Shown piece after piece: positions 9,318 through 19,291 of a DNA stretch of 64,000 nt. Position 1 is the stretch's first letter, and every line of letters starts with the position of its first letter. A program made the translations under genes and the position numbers. The notes under the pieces were generated by a model that was not told the origin of the DNA, did not search any database, and saw only the letters and a list, made by a program, of their open reading frames with translations. The stretch is from Rattus norvegicus (Eukaryota > Chordata > Mammalia > Rodentia > Muridae). The stretch covers positions 163,695,976-163,759,975 of the forward strand of contig NC_086021.1 in assembly GCF_036323735.1 (NCBI RefSeq). The letters are read 5' to 3'.

Positions 9318-10430
9318 GAAATAGTCAAAATGTGTTGGGACAGGGAGCCTGATGAGCTACCTCAGGTCATGAGGGTATAGATTTGAAGGAGACGGTAAAA
9401 CCCTGGCCCCTCCCTCCCTGCCAGGTTCTCCTACTTCTAGTTCTCCCCCTGGTAGAAGTGCCATAGTCCCAATGAGAGACCCTGACGGTAAAGAGCTGAC
9501 CCTGCTGAGAGCATGGGAAGACAAGGGGCCATGGAGACGGACCCTGAGAGGATGGATAAGGATTGCCACAGGGAAACCAGAGCAAACGCGGGTTTCCACA
9601 CAGGAAGTGGCAAGTGCTCATTCTAGCATATATTTTCACTTTTAAAATTGTCTTTTATTCTGTTTTTTTTTCTTCCTCTTACACCTCTACATTCACAAAC
9701 ATACCACATAAAGTGTTAGGATTCTTGTTTACAGGTGACAGAAAACGCACTTCCACTCGGCTGAAAAGAAGTGCGTGCCGGGGTTCATGACATCGAAATG
9801 TTCAAACACAGACTTAAGACACTGTCAGACTCAGGGACCCAAGCAATGGTGCTATAACTTAACCTTTCTCCGGGACTAAGGTCTTTACTGGTTCACTCCT
9901 TGGAACCGCCAAGGCTGCCCCCAGTACAGATTTTAGTCATTTCAATGGTAGTTAATGGAGAGCCGCTGGCTTTTGGTGAAACCTGATTGGCTCTGATAAG
10001 GTCCTTGAAATGCTCTGGTTGGCTGCAGCTGAGACGCATGCGCATTTTTTAAGAGCCAGCATTCTTTGTAAGGCATGGAGACTGCCAGGAAGCGATGTTC
10101 TGCAGAAAGTAGGGCATATCAATGGGCTGTTAGCCATGGAAATTGTACATGTCTGTTTCCATAGAGTAGATGCCAGGAAGATGCAAGCTTCGGTGACCGA
10201 AGAGCCCCTGAGGAAGGACAGAACCTGAGCCTAGGACACAAGAAAGGAAAGGACTGAGAAACACAGCTGGCCCAGGGCTCAGAAGTCACCCACACCCTTA
10301 CATGTAGACTAGAGGAGAGCCCTGTACCGAGGTCACAGCCAGCTGAAGCAGTCTGGGACTCGAACACGGGTGTTGTGAAAAGCCCAAGCTTTGTGGGCCC
10401 GGCAGCTGCCCCATTCATTAGCTCCTGCAT
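9318..10430. other. Unassigned repeat-free stretch
   Basis: About 1.1 kb without recognised repeats. It includes a CCAAT/NRF1-like cluster (separate entry) near 9984-10043. No exon is supported. Confidence 0.4.
9984..10043. promoter_or_regulatory. CCAAT-box and NRF1-like motif cluster
   Basis: An inverted CCAAT box TGATTGGCT is at 9984-9992, a related GGTTGGCT at 10017-10024, and the palindromic NRF1-like core ACGCATGCGCA at 10033-10043. The spacing resembles a TATA-less promoter, but there is no CpG island and no transcript evidence. Confidence 0.3.
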
Positions 10431-10640
10431 ATCTGCTTGTTTCCTTGTATATTTTTACAAGGTTGTTAATTACCAGCCATAAAGCTCAGCAAACATTTTG
10501 ATAGGCTTTAAAAGCTCATGAAATCCGCATTACATTTTAAGGCATGGCTCCCTAATTAACCTAATTAACTGTCAGACTCATATCCTGCTGGTTTCCAGAT
10601 GAGGCGAGCCCTGACTCTCATCCTCCAATTCAGCCCCATT
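10430..10640. promoter_or_regulatory. Candidate conserved non-coding element
   Basis: Dense TAAT-core sites (GTTAATTACC, CCTAATTAACCTAATTAAC), a CCATAAA Hox/CDX-like word and AAAGCTC-flanked AT tracts in repeat-free sequence. The doubled CTAATTAAC (about 10551-10569) is a typical homeodomain-dimer arrangement. Confidence 0.4.
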
Positions 10641-10917
10641 GGACAGGGCTTGGAGTGTTCTGTCATGATCTCTCTACAGCACAAGGATTTCAGCTTAGAG
10701 ATGTCCACGCAAGTCTGGTCTAGCTGACCTTAGGACCGGGACATGGTGTAGGCCCATGGGGGCTTCCTCAATGACGCTGCAGTCCCAAATGTTCTCATTC
10801 ACGAGCCTTGGTCATGAGGCTGTGCTTCCCCTCAACAGCTGATAGACACCTGACCCCAAACGGCTCAGTTCTGATCAGTGGCCCAGGCAAACACAGGATG
10901 AAGAAAATGGAAACCGG
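10641..10917. other. No recognised feature
   Basis: I see nothing assignable in this stretch. Confidence 0.4.
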
Positions 10918-11240
10918 TATGGTGTATTAATTTCCCAGGACTGCCATCGCAACAGACTGGAGGACTTCAAGCCAGGAATGTATTGCTTACAGCTCTGGAG
11001 ACTAGAAGTCTAAGGTCAGTGTGCTGGCAGGGTGTCTCCTGAGGCTTCTGTTTGTGGCTTGTTGGTGGCTGCCTATACGTGTATCCTCACCCTCTCCTCT
11101 GTTCTCAGTATCTGGTGCCTTTTTGTGTGTTCAAATTTCTGTTTTCTCTTTTTTAATACATATAAAAATATACCAGACTGGGTTAATCCTCACATTGTCT
11201 CATTTTAACTTCATAATCTCCAATAGGCAGAATAGGCAAT
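10918..11240 (-). repeat. MaLR (MLT1-type) LTR remnant
   Basis: GGTGTATTAATTTCCCAGGACTGCC..TATTGCTTACAGCTCTGGAGACTAGAAG..TCTCATTTTAACTTCATAATCTCC matches the reverse complement of an MLT1-like LTR, strongly diverged. Confidence 0.5.
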
Positions 11241-11772
11241 ATTCTGAGTTCAGGGTTTTGCTATACAAGCCATGTTGTACACTCCCCCAAAGAACAAAGG
11301 TTCTGATACAAATCCATATGGCATCTGGCCTAGGTAACCTATCCATATCTGTACGGGGTTGGTTAGGTCAGCTCCATACCCTGGGACCCCTGCCTTCTAT
11401 TGGAGGCCTTTGTCTGCTTGTTTCTTCTGGAGACTCATCCACCTGCATGCAGGGGGAACCTGAGAATGGGTGCTCAGGGGGCAGCCTCCAGCCACGACTG
11501 ACTAGTCCGTTCCCAAGCTCCTTTGTTCCTGGGGTGAGGTAGCTGATTCATGTGCAGCACTGTCTGTCCCCAGAGTCTGCAGGTAGGACTGAATTCCCTT
11601 TGCCCACATGGTCACTGCCATCATCAGCCACCTCCTGCTTCCTGTCCCGTTTTCCTCTTTTCCTGACCAGTATTCCTGGGATCACTTCCCAGATGCACTT
11701 GGAACTTTGTCTCGAGGTTTACTTCTTGGGGAACCTGAACATAGCTAGGGGACATGGTGACATTCTGTAGAA
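11241..11772. other. No recognised feature
   Basis: Unassigned. A phrase near 11725-11748 (TTCTTGGGGAACCTGAACATAGC) is LTR-end-like, so this may be more of the same MaLR. Confidence 0.3.
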
Positions 11773-11880
11773 GTGTGAGCAGAGGGGAGGGGGGATGGGG
11801 GCTTATGGACAGGAAACCAGGAAGGGGGATAACATTTGAAATGTAAGTAAAGAAATATATCTAATAAAAAAATTAAAAAA
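11773..11880 (+). repeat. L1 LINE 3' end
   Basis: GATGGGGGCTTATGGACAGG..GGGATAACATTTGAAATGTAAG..AAAGAAATATATCTAATAAAA plus a poly(A) is the 3' terminus of a rat/mouse-type L1, severely 5' truncated. Confidence 0.8.
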
Positions 11881-12065
11881 AAAACAAACAAACAGGCCAT
11901 GCCAGGGTAAATCAGGAGAGGAAAGGATACAAGGAAAGAAGGGATGGTGAAATAAATCTTTTACATATTGATAGTATATACAAAATATTAAAAACATAAC
12001 ATGATGTTAAGAATACGTATTACTCACAGATGCTAATTAATGCTATACACACACATATATGAAAT

Positions 12066-12180
12066 CCAGGCATGGGGATGCTTGTGACCCTAGCGTGTAA
12101 TCAGTTAACTAACTCTACTTTGAGTTAAAAGCCAGCCTGGGCTACACAGTGGGATCCTTTCTCAAAAAAAAAAAAAAAAA
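12066..12180 (+). repeat. B1 SINE, diverged
   Basis: CCAGGCATGGGGATGCTTGTGACC..AAGCCAGCCTGGGCTACACAG..CTTTCTC(A)n. Confidence 0.7.
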
Positions 12181-12959
12181 AGAGAGAGAGAAAATGGTAG
12201 TAAATAGAAGGGGTAATAATAATAGAAAAGAGAAAAAAGAGTGTGAGCAGAGCAAGCTGGTACAGAGGGAGGATGATGTGGGCTCGAGGAAAGGACAGAG
12301 TTCAAGGTGTTAGGACATGGGCGCTGGTCCCTGTGAGCACTACCAGGCCAAGCGTGGCCACACGGCAGAGGAGAGAGGATGCTGCTGCCTCCCCTCAGCT
12401 CCTCAAGCCGTCTCATGAGACAGAAAGCTGAGTGTGCTGAAACGTGCAGTAATTTAGCCACTCCCCAGTGTAGTTACAACACTTTCTCTTTGATCCTTCC
12501 AGAATCTTCCCTCAGAAAAGGCTGATTGTAAGCTAAGAAGATACCTGGACTTTGAGAGGAATTGGGCAGATCTGCAAGCAAGTCAGTTGTTACCTAAGAT
12601 CGGGAGTAAGGGCCCTGTGCTCTTTTCTTTGGGAACTAAAGCGTAACCAAAAAAATTTCCTTTTGGTTGAACTGAGCTCTCTTTGCTCCCAAAAAAGGAA
12701 AGACGTCCAGGGAGATGACCACCACTGTGCAGGTGTAATAGGCCTCCAGGCCTTCATTCACTCGACATCATGTTATTGGCACCACTCTGACCTTCAAACC
12801 CAGCATGTTGGTGCCCAGCACCTGTCAAAACAGAAGCAAAAACCTAGTCCATCAGAGACGAAGTCCATAGTTCCAGGAAGGTCCCTGAGTGTTACTGACT
12901 TTGCTTTTATGGCTTCTGCAGTTCTGCTTCTTGGTGTGACAACCAGGATGTGTTTTCTA
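12181..12959. other. No recognised feature
   Basis: Unassigned. The 143-residue open frame at 12552-12983 has no recognisable domain and no codon-level signal I can point to. Confidence 0.35.
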
Positions 12960-13120
12960 AGGATAAAAGGCAGAAGGTGGTAGCTGTAAGCTCTGAGGCT
13001 GCATGATTTGGGCAAGTATTCCATGTCGTTGCCGACTGGCAATAAAGACTTTCTTTTGGGCTTTAAGAATGCCTGTGTGGTGGTCTCTGATGGCCTTACC
13101 TCACAATACAGGGAGTCTGC
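12960..13120 (+). repeat. Possible LTR 3' end
   Basis: AGGATAAAAGGC (TATA-like), then GCAATAAAGAC (polyadenylation signal at 13041-13046), then AAGAATGCCTGTGTGGTGGTCTC has the layout of an ERV U3/R/U5 end. The family is not identified. Confidence 0.3.
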
Positions 13121-13494
13121 AGTGGCGGCCGGTGTCAAACACCAGCACTTTCTGTGCCTTCCCCAGCTTTTATCTTGACCGTGTATTTTACTGCTCTCAG
13201 CAGAGCTGAATGTCAAGTCTAAAGATTAAGGTTAGACTCTTAAAAACAGGACCTAAAAGTTGGAAGTCTTTCAGGAAACTTGGACTTGGATCGTAAATTG
13301 TATTCTTAAATCTAAATGCCTGCTTCTTGAGTTCTTCCTATAGAATTTCTTAGACTTTTGCCCGGGTGGGGGCAGAATGTTCCAGGTAGAGTCTGGCGTT
13401 TGAGAGGAGTGGATGAGGCATAGAGGTGGTAGTTACAGATGTGACAAGTGATGGGGGACATCTTAAAACCAGGGTCCAGGGCTGCAGAGCTGTG
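13121..13494. other. No recognised feature
   Basis: I see nothing assignable. Confidence 0.35.
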
Positions 13495-13812
13495 TCTTAG
13501 GGTTTTAGTGCTGTGAAGAAACACCATGACCAAGGCAAACATTAAAATTGGGGCTGGCTTACAGTTTTCAGGGTTTAGTCCATTATCATCATAGCAAGAA
13601 GCATGACAGTGTAAAGGCAGACATGGCGCGGGAGGAGCCGAAAGTTCTACATCCTGATCTGAAGGCATCGAGGAGGAGGCTCTAATACTCTGGGTAGAGC
13701 TTGAGCACTAGGAGGCCTCAAAGCCCACCCACACGGTGATGCACTTCCTCCAACAAAGCCTCGTCTCCCAGTAGTGCCACTTTCCATGGACCAAGCATAT
13801 TCAGAACACCAC
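13495..13812 (-). repeat. Rodent interspersed repeat (URR1-like, name uncertain)
   Basis: TGTGTCTTAGGGTTTTAGTGCTGTGAAGAAACACCATGACC..CAGACATGGCGCGGGAGGAGCC..CACTTCCTCCAACAAAGCC is a common rodent repeat in reverse orientation. Confidence 0.65.
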
Positions 13813-13814
13813 AA

Positions 13815-13990
13815 AGTGGCCCAGCAGTTAAGGGCTTCCTAGGACTCAGGCTCTCTTCCCAGCACCCACATGGCAGCTCACGACTTCCGTAACTCCAGTT
13901 CCAGGGGATGATGCCGTCTTCCGGTCTCCACACACGTGGTGTAGTCTACATGCAGGCAGAGCACTGGTACACATTAAACAAAGCAAAACC
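13815..13990 (+). repeat. B3 SINE
   Basis: CCCAGCAGTTAAGGGC..CACCCACATGGCAGCTCACG..AACTCCAGTTCCAGGGGATG is plus-orientation B3. Confidence 0.75.
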
Positions 13991-14057
13991 AGCCACACCT
14001 GGAGTCCTGCCTGGGGTCAAGGGTAAAGGTTAACGTGGCTTTAATAATAAAGATGGC

Positions 14058-14244
14058 GGACTGGAGAGGTGGCTCAGAGGTTAAGAGCACTGACTGTTCT
14101 TCCAGAGGTCCTGAGTTCAAATCCCAGCAACCACATGGTGGCTCACAACCATCTGTAATGAGATCTGATGCCCTCTTCTGGTGTGTCTGAAGACAGCTAC
14201 AGTGTACTCATATATGATAAATAAAAAATAAAATATTTAAAAAA
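14058..14244 (+). repeat. B2 SINE
   Basis: Near-complete B2 flanked by taataataaagatggc (14042-14057) and aataataaacatggc (14245-14259). Confidence 0.93.
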
Positions 14245-14261
14245 AATAATAAACATGGCAT

Positions 14262-14545
14262 ATTAATGACTTTTCTCATTGCTATGACAGCATATCTGAC
14301 AAAGTCGAGTTTATGGTGACGGCCTTATCTTGGCTCACAGCTGCAGGGGGCAGAGTTTGTCAGGAAGGTAAGGCAGCTGACACAGTGCACCCATGGCCAG
14401 GAGGCAGAAGTAGTGATGGTGCTTAGCTCGTTCTCTCCTTTTTATTCAACCCGAGGCCTCATTCAAGATGGGTCTTCCCACCTCAATTAATGTAATCTAG
14501 ATAATCCCACACGGAGGTTTGTCTCCTAGATCTTGTCAGGGTGAC
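14262..14545 (-). repeat. Rodent interspersed repeat (URR1-like, name uncertain)
   Basis: TTTTCTCATTGCTATGACAGC..CTTGGCTCACAGCTGCAGG..GGGTCTTCCCACCTCAATTAA..GGTTTGTCTCCTAG is the reverse complement of a common rodent repeat. Confidence 0.6.
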
Positions 14546-14959
14546 CGGTGCCAGCCATCACGGATGGTGAATGTGGCCACAATCATCTCCTACAACAGAA
14601 AAGACAGCTCTCAGCTGGGCTGAATGTCAAGTCCAAGAATAAAATGAGACTCTGGTCAGATGGTAAGATGACCTGGAGCAGCTGGGAAATAGAGTCCTAT
14701 TTGGGTCAGGACAGGCTATTTGGCAGTGTGGTTGAGAATGCTGTAAGGAGGTCAGAGCCGTCTGGGGACTGGGAGTGTTCTGGGAAAGCTAGTTCTGGTG
14801 GCCAGAGGCCCAGCAGGGCTGAGGGGACCATCTCCCATTGGCTTCCTTCCTTCGTCGTCTAGTATGTCCCGTCCCCTCCTCTTTGACCTACCTGATGCAT
14901 TTCAATGGATGCTAGCGCACCGCAGAGCTACAGCCCGCTGTCTCCTTCCTGTCCACTCA
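14546..14959. other. No recognised feature
   Basis: Unassigned; the open frame at 14548-14862 has no known homology. Confidence 0.35.
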
Positions 14960-15190
14960 CCTTCAAGAGCGTAATGAGTTTGTCTCGGTTAAAATGCTTT
15001 ATGGAAGCCCAGTGATGGCGGTATCACTGAGGGAATAAATCCTCAACTAATAGAAGTTGAGTGCAATGTAAAATAGCAATTAATCTCCGTTGTGGAGAAT
15101 AAGAAAAATGAACAAGCCTTTGTTGAAATATTTATTAGCAAGGGAGACCGGACAGATGCCCTTGTTCTGGATGGAGGCTGCTTGGGGTTT
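14960..15190. promoter_or_regulatory. Candidate conserved non-coding element
   Basis: Repeat-free, with AATAGCAATTAATCTCC, AAATATTTATTAGC and a perfect inverted repeat CTCAACT/AGTTGAG around 15042-15061 (stem of 7, loop of about 6). Weak, composition-based call. Confidence 0.3.
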
Positions 15191-15234
15191 TTGATTGTGG
15201 TTTTTTTTGTTGTTTTGTTTTTTGCACCCTGCCC

Positions 15235-15236
<2 letters not shown>

Positions 15237-15286
<50 letters not shown>
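15237..15286. repeat. (GT)n microsatellite
   Basis: About 24 GT units. Confidence 0.96.
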
Positions 15287-15290
<4 letters not shown>

Positions 15291-15420
15291 TCAAGTTCAA
15301 GTACCCAATTATGTGTTTATATGTGTTGTGTGTGTCTGTTTATATGGAATCCCAGAGGTCAACCCTGGGTATAATTCCTCGGAAGCCATCCTCCTTATTT
15401 TTTTGAGACAGGGTCTGTAC
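15287..15420 (-). repeat. B4A/RSINE1-type SINE fragment
   Basis: GGAATCCCAGAGGTCAACCC..CCTTATTTTTTTGAGACAGGGTCTG is typical of these composite rodent SINEs in reverse orientation. Confidence 0.5.
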
Positions 15421-15589
15421 CAGACAAGCTAGATCAAATGTGGGTGGGAGGTACATGGGCAGGATATGTGCTTGCCCCTGATTGGGCCTGATGGGAAACG
15501 AGGTGGATTGTGGGTTTTGCTTTTTTAAGCTCCTGTGAATATTACTCAAGTCCACTTTCTGGGAACCCAGAGATGGACCCGGCCAGAGT

Positions 15590-15718
15590 CCATCCAAGCT
15601 ACCACAGAGTGAAAATGAAAATGAAAAAACTGTGAGCCAAAATAGACCTTTCTTTTTTTAAAGTTGATTATCTCATGTATTTTATTATAGTAACAGAAAG
15701 CTGACTAACACGGGGAGA
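15590..15718 (+). repeat. Old interspersed repeat, 3' end
   Basis: AACTGTGAGCCAAAATAGACC..TTTTAAAGTTGATTATCTC..AACAGAAAGCTGACTAACAC is the 3' terminus of the family seen at 5955-6310 and 8345. Confidence 0.55.
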
Positions 15719-15787
15719 CGGAATAAGGGGTGTTTCTCAAACCACACAGCAGACACTTACTAGATATAAAGTTATCAGCAACGCCCC

Positions 15788-15790
<3 letters not shown>

Positions 15791-15831
<41 letters not shown>

Positions 15832-15989
15832 ACACACACCACACACACCACACACACCACACACACAACACACACATACCACAACACACACACACACACC
15901 ATACACACCACACACACACACACACACACCACACACACCACACACACCACACACACCACACACACCACACACACCGTACACACCGCACA

Positions 15990-16039
<50 letters not shown>
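15791..16039. repeat. (CA)n / (CACACACC)n compound microsatellite
   Basis: Pure CA flanks surround an internal higher-order array of 8-9-bp CACACACC(A) units. All six frames stay open across most of it, which explains several apparent ORFs. Confidence 0.97.
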
Positions 16040-16041
<2 letters not shown>

Positions 16042-16659
16042 TCTGAATTTTCAGAATTTCTGGATGACAATCTGGGGTTTAGGGCATCTCCATGTTTTCA
16101 CTGTCACCTGCAGAGAGACCTAGAAAGTCTATTAGTCCTCTATAGCCACTGCAACATGATGTTGAAGTGATTCTGGTTAGTTCTGTGCACACTCCGGCTG
16201 TTGCTATGGGATCTCCTCTCTGAGCGTTTCCCTGCTGTGTTGTCTGAGCCCCCCACCCCCCGCAGAGCCTACATTCGCTGGCTGTGGCTCACATGTCCGC
16301 TTCATGTGAACATTCCATCTGCATATAGACCAATCAAGTCAGTGCACGCATGCATGACTAAGTTAATGAAAAGAGGTTTCTAAAGCAATGGAGATGTGAG
16401 TTTCAGAGACAGAATTCCACTCCCACCCCACCCTCTTCCCCGAGAGCAAGACATGGCAAATGCTTGTCTCGTCTTGAGGAGGAAGCTTCTGACCCCACTC
16501 ACTTCTGTGTGGGATGGACGTAGTCTCCCCATTCTTAGTCCAGCAGTCCAGTCATCTCTTACAGTAAATTTCAGGAAGCCAAGCAAATAGAACTGTTGGT
16601 GGTATCAGGATTAAGGAGGTTCAGAAACTTCTCACGATGACTGTTGTAAAGTACAGCTC
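16040..16659. other. No recognised feature
   Basis: Unassigned and apparently single-copy; no exon is supported. Confidence 0.4.
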
Positions 16660-16798
16660 CATCCAGGAGTGGTGGCACAGGTCTTTAATCCCAAGAGTAG
16701 GGAGACAGAGACAGGAGGATCTCTGTGAGTTTGAGGCCAGCTTGGTCTACATAGTGACTTCCTGGCCATCCAACACTACATTTTGAGACCCTGTCTCA
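16660..16798 (+). repeat. B1 SINE
   Basis: AGGAGTGGTGGCACAGGTCTTTAATCCC..GAGGCCAGCTTGGTCTACATAG..GAGACCCTGTCTC. Confidence 0.9.
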
Positions 16799-16973
16799 TG
16801 GCATGTTCTGCCCTCCTAAATTAAAATACAACTCTGAGCTTCTTTGCCATCCCTCTGACAGAACTGTGGGATCACAACCCTTCTTCCTGAATCTGCATCA
16901 TGCAACAGGAGGGAGAATATGGCAGACATGATGCTGTCTGGATTTCCAGGAATGGACCTTCAAAATCTGCTGA

Positions 16974-17109
16974 ACCTGGATATGGTAGTGCATATCTCTA
17001 ATCCCAACACTTGGGAGGCAGAGGCAAGTGGATCTCTGAGTTCAAGGCCTGCCTGGTCTACATAATAAGTTCCAGGTAGCCAGGGCTCTGTGGAGACCCT
17101 GTCTAAAAA
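16974..17109 (+). repeat. B1 SINE
   Basis: CTGGATATGGTAGTGCATATC..ACACTTGGGAGGCAGAGGC..CAAGGCCTGCCTGGTCTACA..GACCCTGTC. Confidence 0.9.
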
Positions 17110-17120
17110 GGGTCTGGGGT

Positions 17121-17340
17121 CTGGGGCTGGAGAGTTGGCCCCTCAGCCGACCTAAGAACACTTGTTCAGCAGAGCACTTGGGGTCGATTAGCACTGACCA
17201 CACACAACTGTCTAACTCCAGACCCAGGGCACTGGATACCTCCCCTGACCTCTAGGAATGTAGGCACGTATGCACATGCAGGCAAGACACTTGTATACAT
17301 AAAAATAATAAAAGGCATTATAGGGGAAAAAAGAAAGAAA
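17121..17340 (+). repeat. B3-like SINE
   Basis: GGGGCTGGAGAGTTGGCCC..AACACTTGTTCAGCAGAGC..TCTAACTCCAGACCCAGGGC..A-rich tail. Confidence 0.65.
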
Positions 17341-17424
17341 AGAAACTCCTGGCTTCTTATTCGTGTCTCTGGGCAGTTTAGACTGATTTTGAATCAGTGA
17401 GTATCTGGGGACCGACTGGAATTT

Positions 17425-17495
17425 CTGATCTTCCTGCCTTTGCTTCCCAAGGCTGGAACTGCAGGCCGGCCCCACCATGGCGATTCTTTCTTGCT
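17425..17495 (-). repeat. B1 SINE remnant
   Basis: GATCTTCCTGCCTTTGCTTCCCAAGGCTGGAACTGCAGGCC is a diverged B1 in minus orientation, cut by the next ID. Confidence 0.55.
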
Positions 17496-17500
17496 CTTCT

Positions 17501-17600
17501 TATTTATGTATTTTTTCTTTTATTCGGAGCTGGGGACCGAACCCAGGGCCTTGTGCTTCCTAGGCAAGGGCTCTACCACTGAGCTAAATCCCCAACCCCC
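17501..17600 (-). repeat. ID SINE
   Basis: Minus-orientation ID; duplication tttcttgctcttct at 17487-17500 and 17601-17614. Confidence 0.97.
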
Positions 17601-17635
17601 TTTCTTGCTCTTCTAACATTGTTATTTTGGTTTTT

Positions 17636-17765
17636 GATTCTTATTTAATTTGATTATTTATGTTTATGTGTATAAGCATGTGTCAGGTGTGTATAGGCAC
17701 CCGTGGAAGCCAGATGCATCAGATTTGGAACTGTTGTTTACAGGCAGTTACAAGCCGCTTGATAT
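17636..17765 (-). repeat. B3-like SINE fragment
   Basis: TTATGTGTATAAGCATGTGTC..GGCACCCGTGGAAGCCAGATGC..GGCAGTTACAAGCCGC is minus-orientation B2-superfamily text, cut by the next B2. Confidence 0.5.
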
Positions 17766-17767
17766 AG

Positions 17768-17992
17768 GTACTGGGGGACTGGAGAGGTGGCTCAGTTAAG
17801 AGCACTGACTGCTCTCCCAGAGGTCCTGAGTTCAAATCCCAGCAACCACATGGTGGCTCACAACCATCTGTAATGGGATCTGATGCCCCTTCTGGTGTGT
17901 CTGCCATATTCTCCCTCCCATTGCATGACAGCTACAGTGTACTCATATATATGAAATAAATAAATCTAAAAAAAAAAAGCAAACAAAAAAAA
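17768..17992 (+). repeat. B2 SINE with internal insertion
   Basis: A B2 body, but about 24 bp (roughly 17904-17927, CCATATTCTCCCTCCCATTG..) sit between TGTGTCTG and the CAGCTACAGTGTACTC block, where the family normally has only AA. Confidence 0.9.
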
Positions 17993-18054
17993 GCTAGCAA
18001 AATCAGCAAGCATTCTCCACACTGACCCATCTCTCCTGTACCCCATCTTATTTG

Positions 18055-18203
18055 TTCTGTGTGACAGGCTCTCACCCTGTACCCCTGGCTGTCCTAGAAC
18101 TCATGATCTAGATCAGAATTAGCTTCAATTCATATAGACCTGCCTGTCTCTGCCTCTACATCCTGAGTTCTGGGTTTAAAAGTCTGTGCCACCAGGCCTG
18201 GCC

Positions 18204-18204
<1 letters not shown>
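18055..18204 (-). repeat. B1 SINE
   Basis: TGTGACAGGCTCTCACCCTG..GGCTGTCCTAGAACTCATG..CTGCCTGTCTCTGCCTCTAC; minus orientation. Confidence 0.75.
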
Positions 18205-18255
<51 letters not shown>

Positions 18256-18256
18256 T
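18205..18256. repeat. (ATT)n microsatellite
   Basis: About 17 ATT units, probably expanded from the A-tail of the adjacent ID. Confidence 0.95.
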
Positions 18257-18334
18257 TTGGAGCTGGGGACCGAACCCAGGGCCTTGCGCTTCCTAGGTAA
18301 GCGCTCGGTACCACTGAGCTAAATCCCCAGCCCC
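18257..18334 (-). repeat. ID SINE with (AAT)n tail
   Basis: ID body with a small GT insertion in the D/anticodon region (AAGCGCTCGGTACCACTG). Its tail is the ATT array rather than poly(T), and a short ATT block recurs at 18335-18347. Confidence 0.93.
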
Positions 18335-18349
18335 CTTATTATTATTTTT

Positions 18350-18470
18350 TTAATGTAATATCTTCGTGTGTAATGCAGGCTGGCCCAGAACTTGTTATAT
18401 AGCCAAGGTTGGTTTTGAACTCACCATTCTCCTGCCTCAGCCCTTTAAGTATAAACAGCCATTCTTGAAA
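18350..18470 (-). repeat. B1-like SINE fragment
   Basis: AATGCAGGCTGGCCCAGAAC..GGTTTTGAACTCACCATTCTCCTGCCTCAGCC. Confidence 0.6.
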
Positions 18471-19260
18471 CTCAGCCACCACGCTGTACGGAGTGACCCA
18501 TTGGAGAGGAAGCAGCAGCCAGTTAGCCATTGGTGGGCTTGGCTCTTCCAGTCTTGGTGGATACGTTGCGCCTGCTGGGATATAAGCAAAGATGAGCCGT
18601 CTCTCCTGAACCCCGCCAGATGCAGGGTCCTGAGGAAAGTCCTCAGTCACGGAGCTGGGACTCCCACTGATCTTGACCCTCAACTCTTCCGATGTGTTTA
18701 GTCTCCAAGACCTTATGTCTCCCTTTTCTGCCTTTAGGCCTCCTGTTGGGTCCTCAGCCTGAAGACACAGCTCACAGCATATCTGTAAGGGGCCTTAGAA
18801 TACAGCCAGACACACAGTTCTCAGCACAAAGGAGATGTGTTATCCTGGAGGGACGATGCGGGGAAGGGTGGTTCTCTGGTTCAGCAGGCGTTTTTTATTT
18901 TATCTTTTATTTTTCAGGAGTGGGGTTTTAGAGGGAAAAGTGGGGAGGGTGAATTGGTAAGTCCTGATTGGATGGGTTAGCCGGTGCAGTCAAATAGTCT
19001 ATTTTGATTGATAGCTGGACCTTGGTTTTGTCTCAGGAATGAGTCAATGGTCAGATAACGGAGCGGACCTTGGGGCCAGCTTTAGGAGTGCAACCTTATG
19101 ATTTGCAGGGAAGAGGGAAGGGGAGAGGGCAAAACCTGCCAGCGACATGTTTGCCACGTGTGGGCCTGTTAGAGAGGCTTTCAGTGTCTCCACCAGTAGA
19201 GTGGAATGAAGGATTCTCCTGTACCCTGTGATACAAAGCATTGCTTCGCCTAAGGACAGT
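18471..19260. other. No recognised feature
   Basis: Unassigned. An LTR or other moderately repeated origin is possible for 18940-19130 but cannot be shown. Confidence 0.3.
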
Positions 19261-19291
19261 CACCACCACCACCACCACCCCCCCCCCCCCA
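19261..19291. repeat. (CAC)n-(C)n low-complexity run
   Basis: CAC units run into a C homopolymer, an error-prone context for assembly. Confidence 0.95.

Noticed and set aside
11021..11542. 173-residue plus-strand frame as a gene
   Set aside because: It overlaps an MLT1-like LTR remnant, has no known domain, and no promoter, splice or polyadenylation context.
15705..16170. Overlapping Cys/Val and Thr/His repeat proteins
   Set aside because: Translation of (CA)n/(CACACACC)n in several frames.
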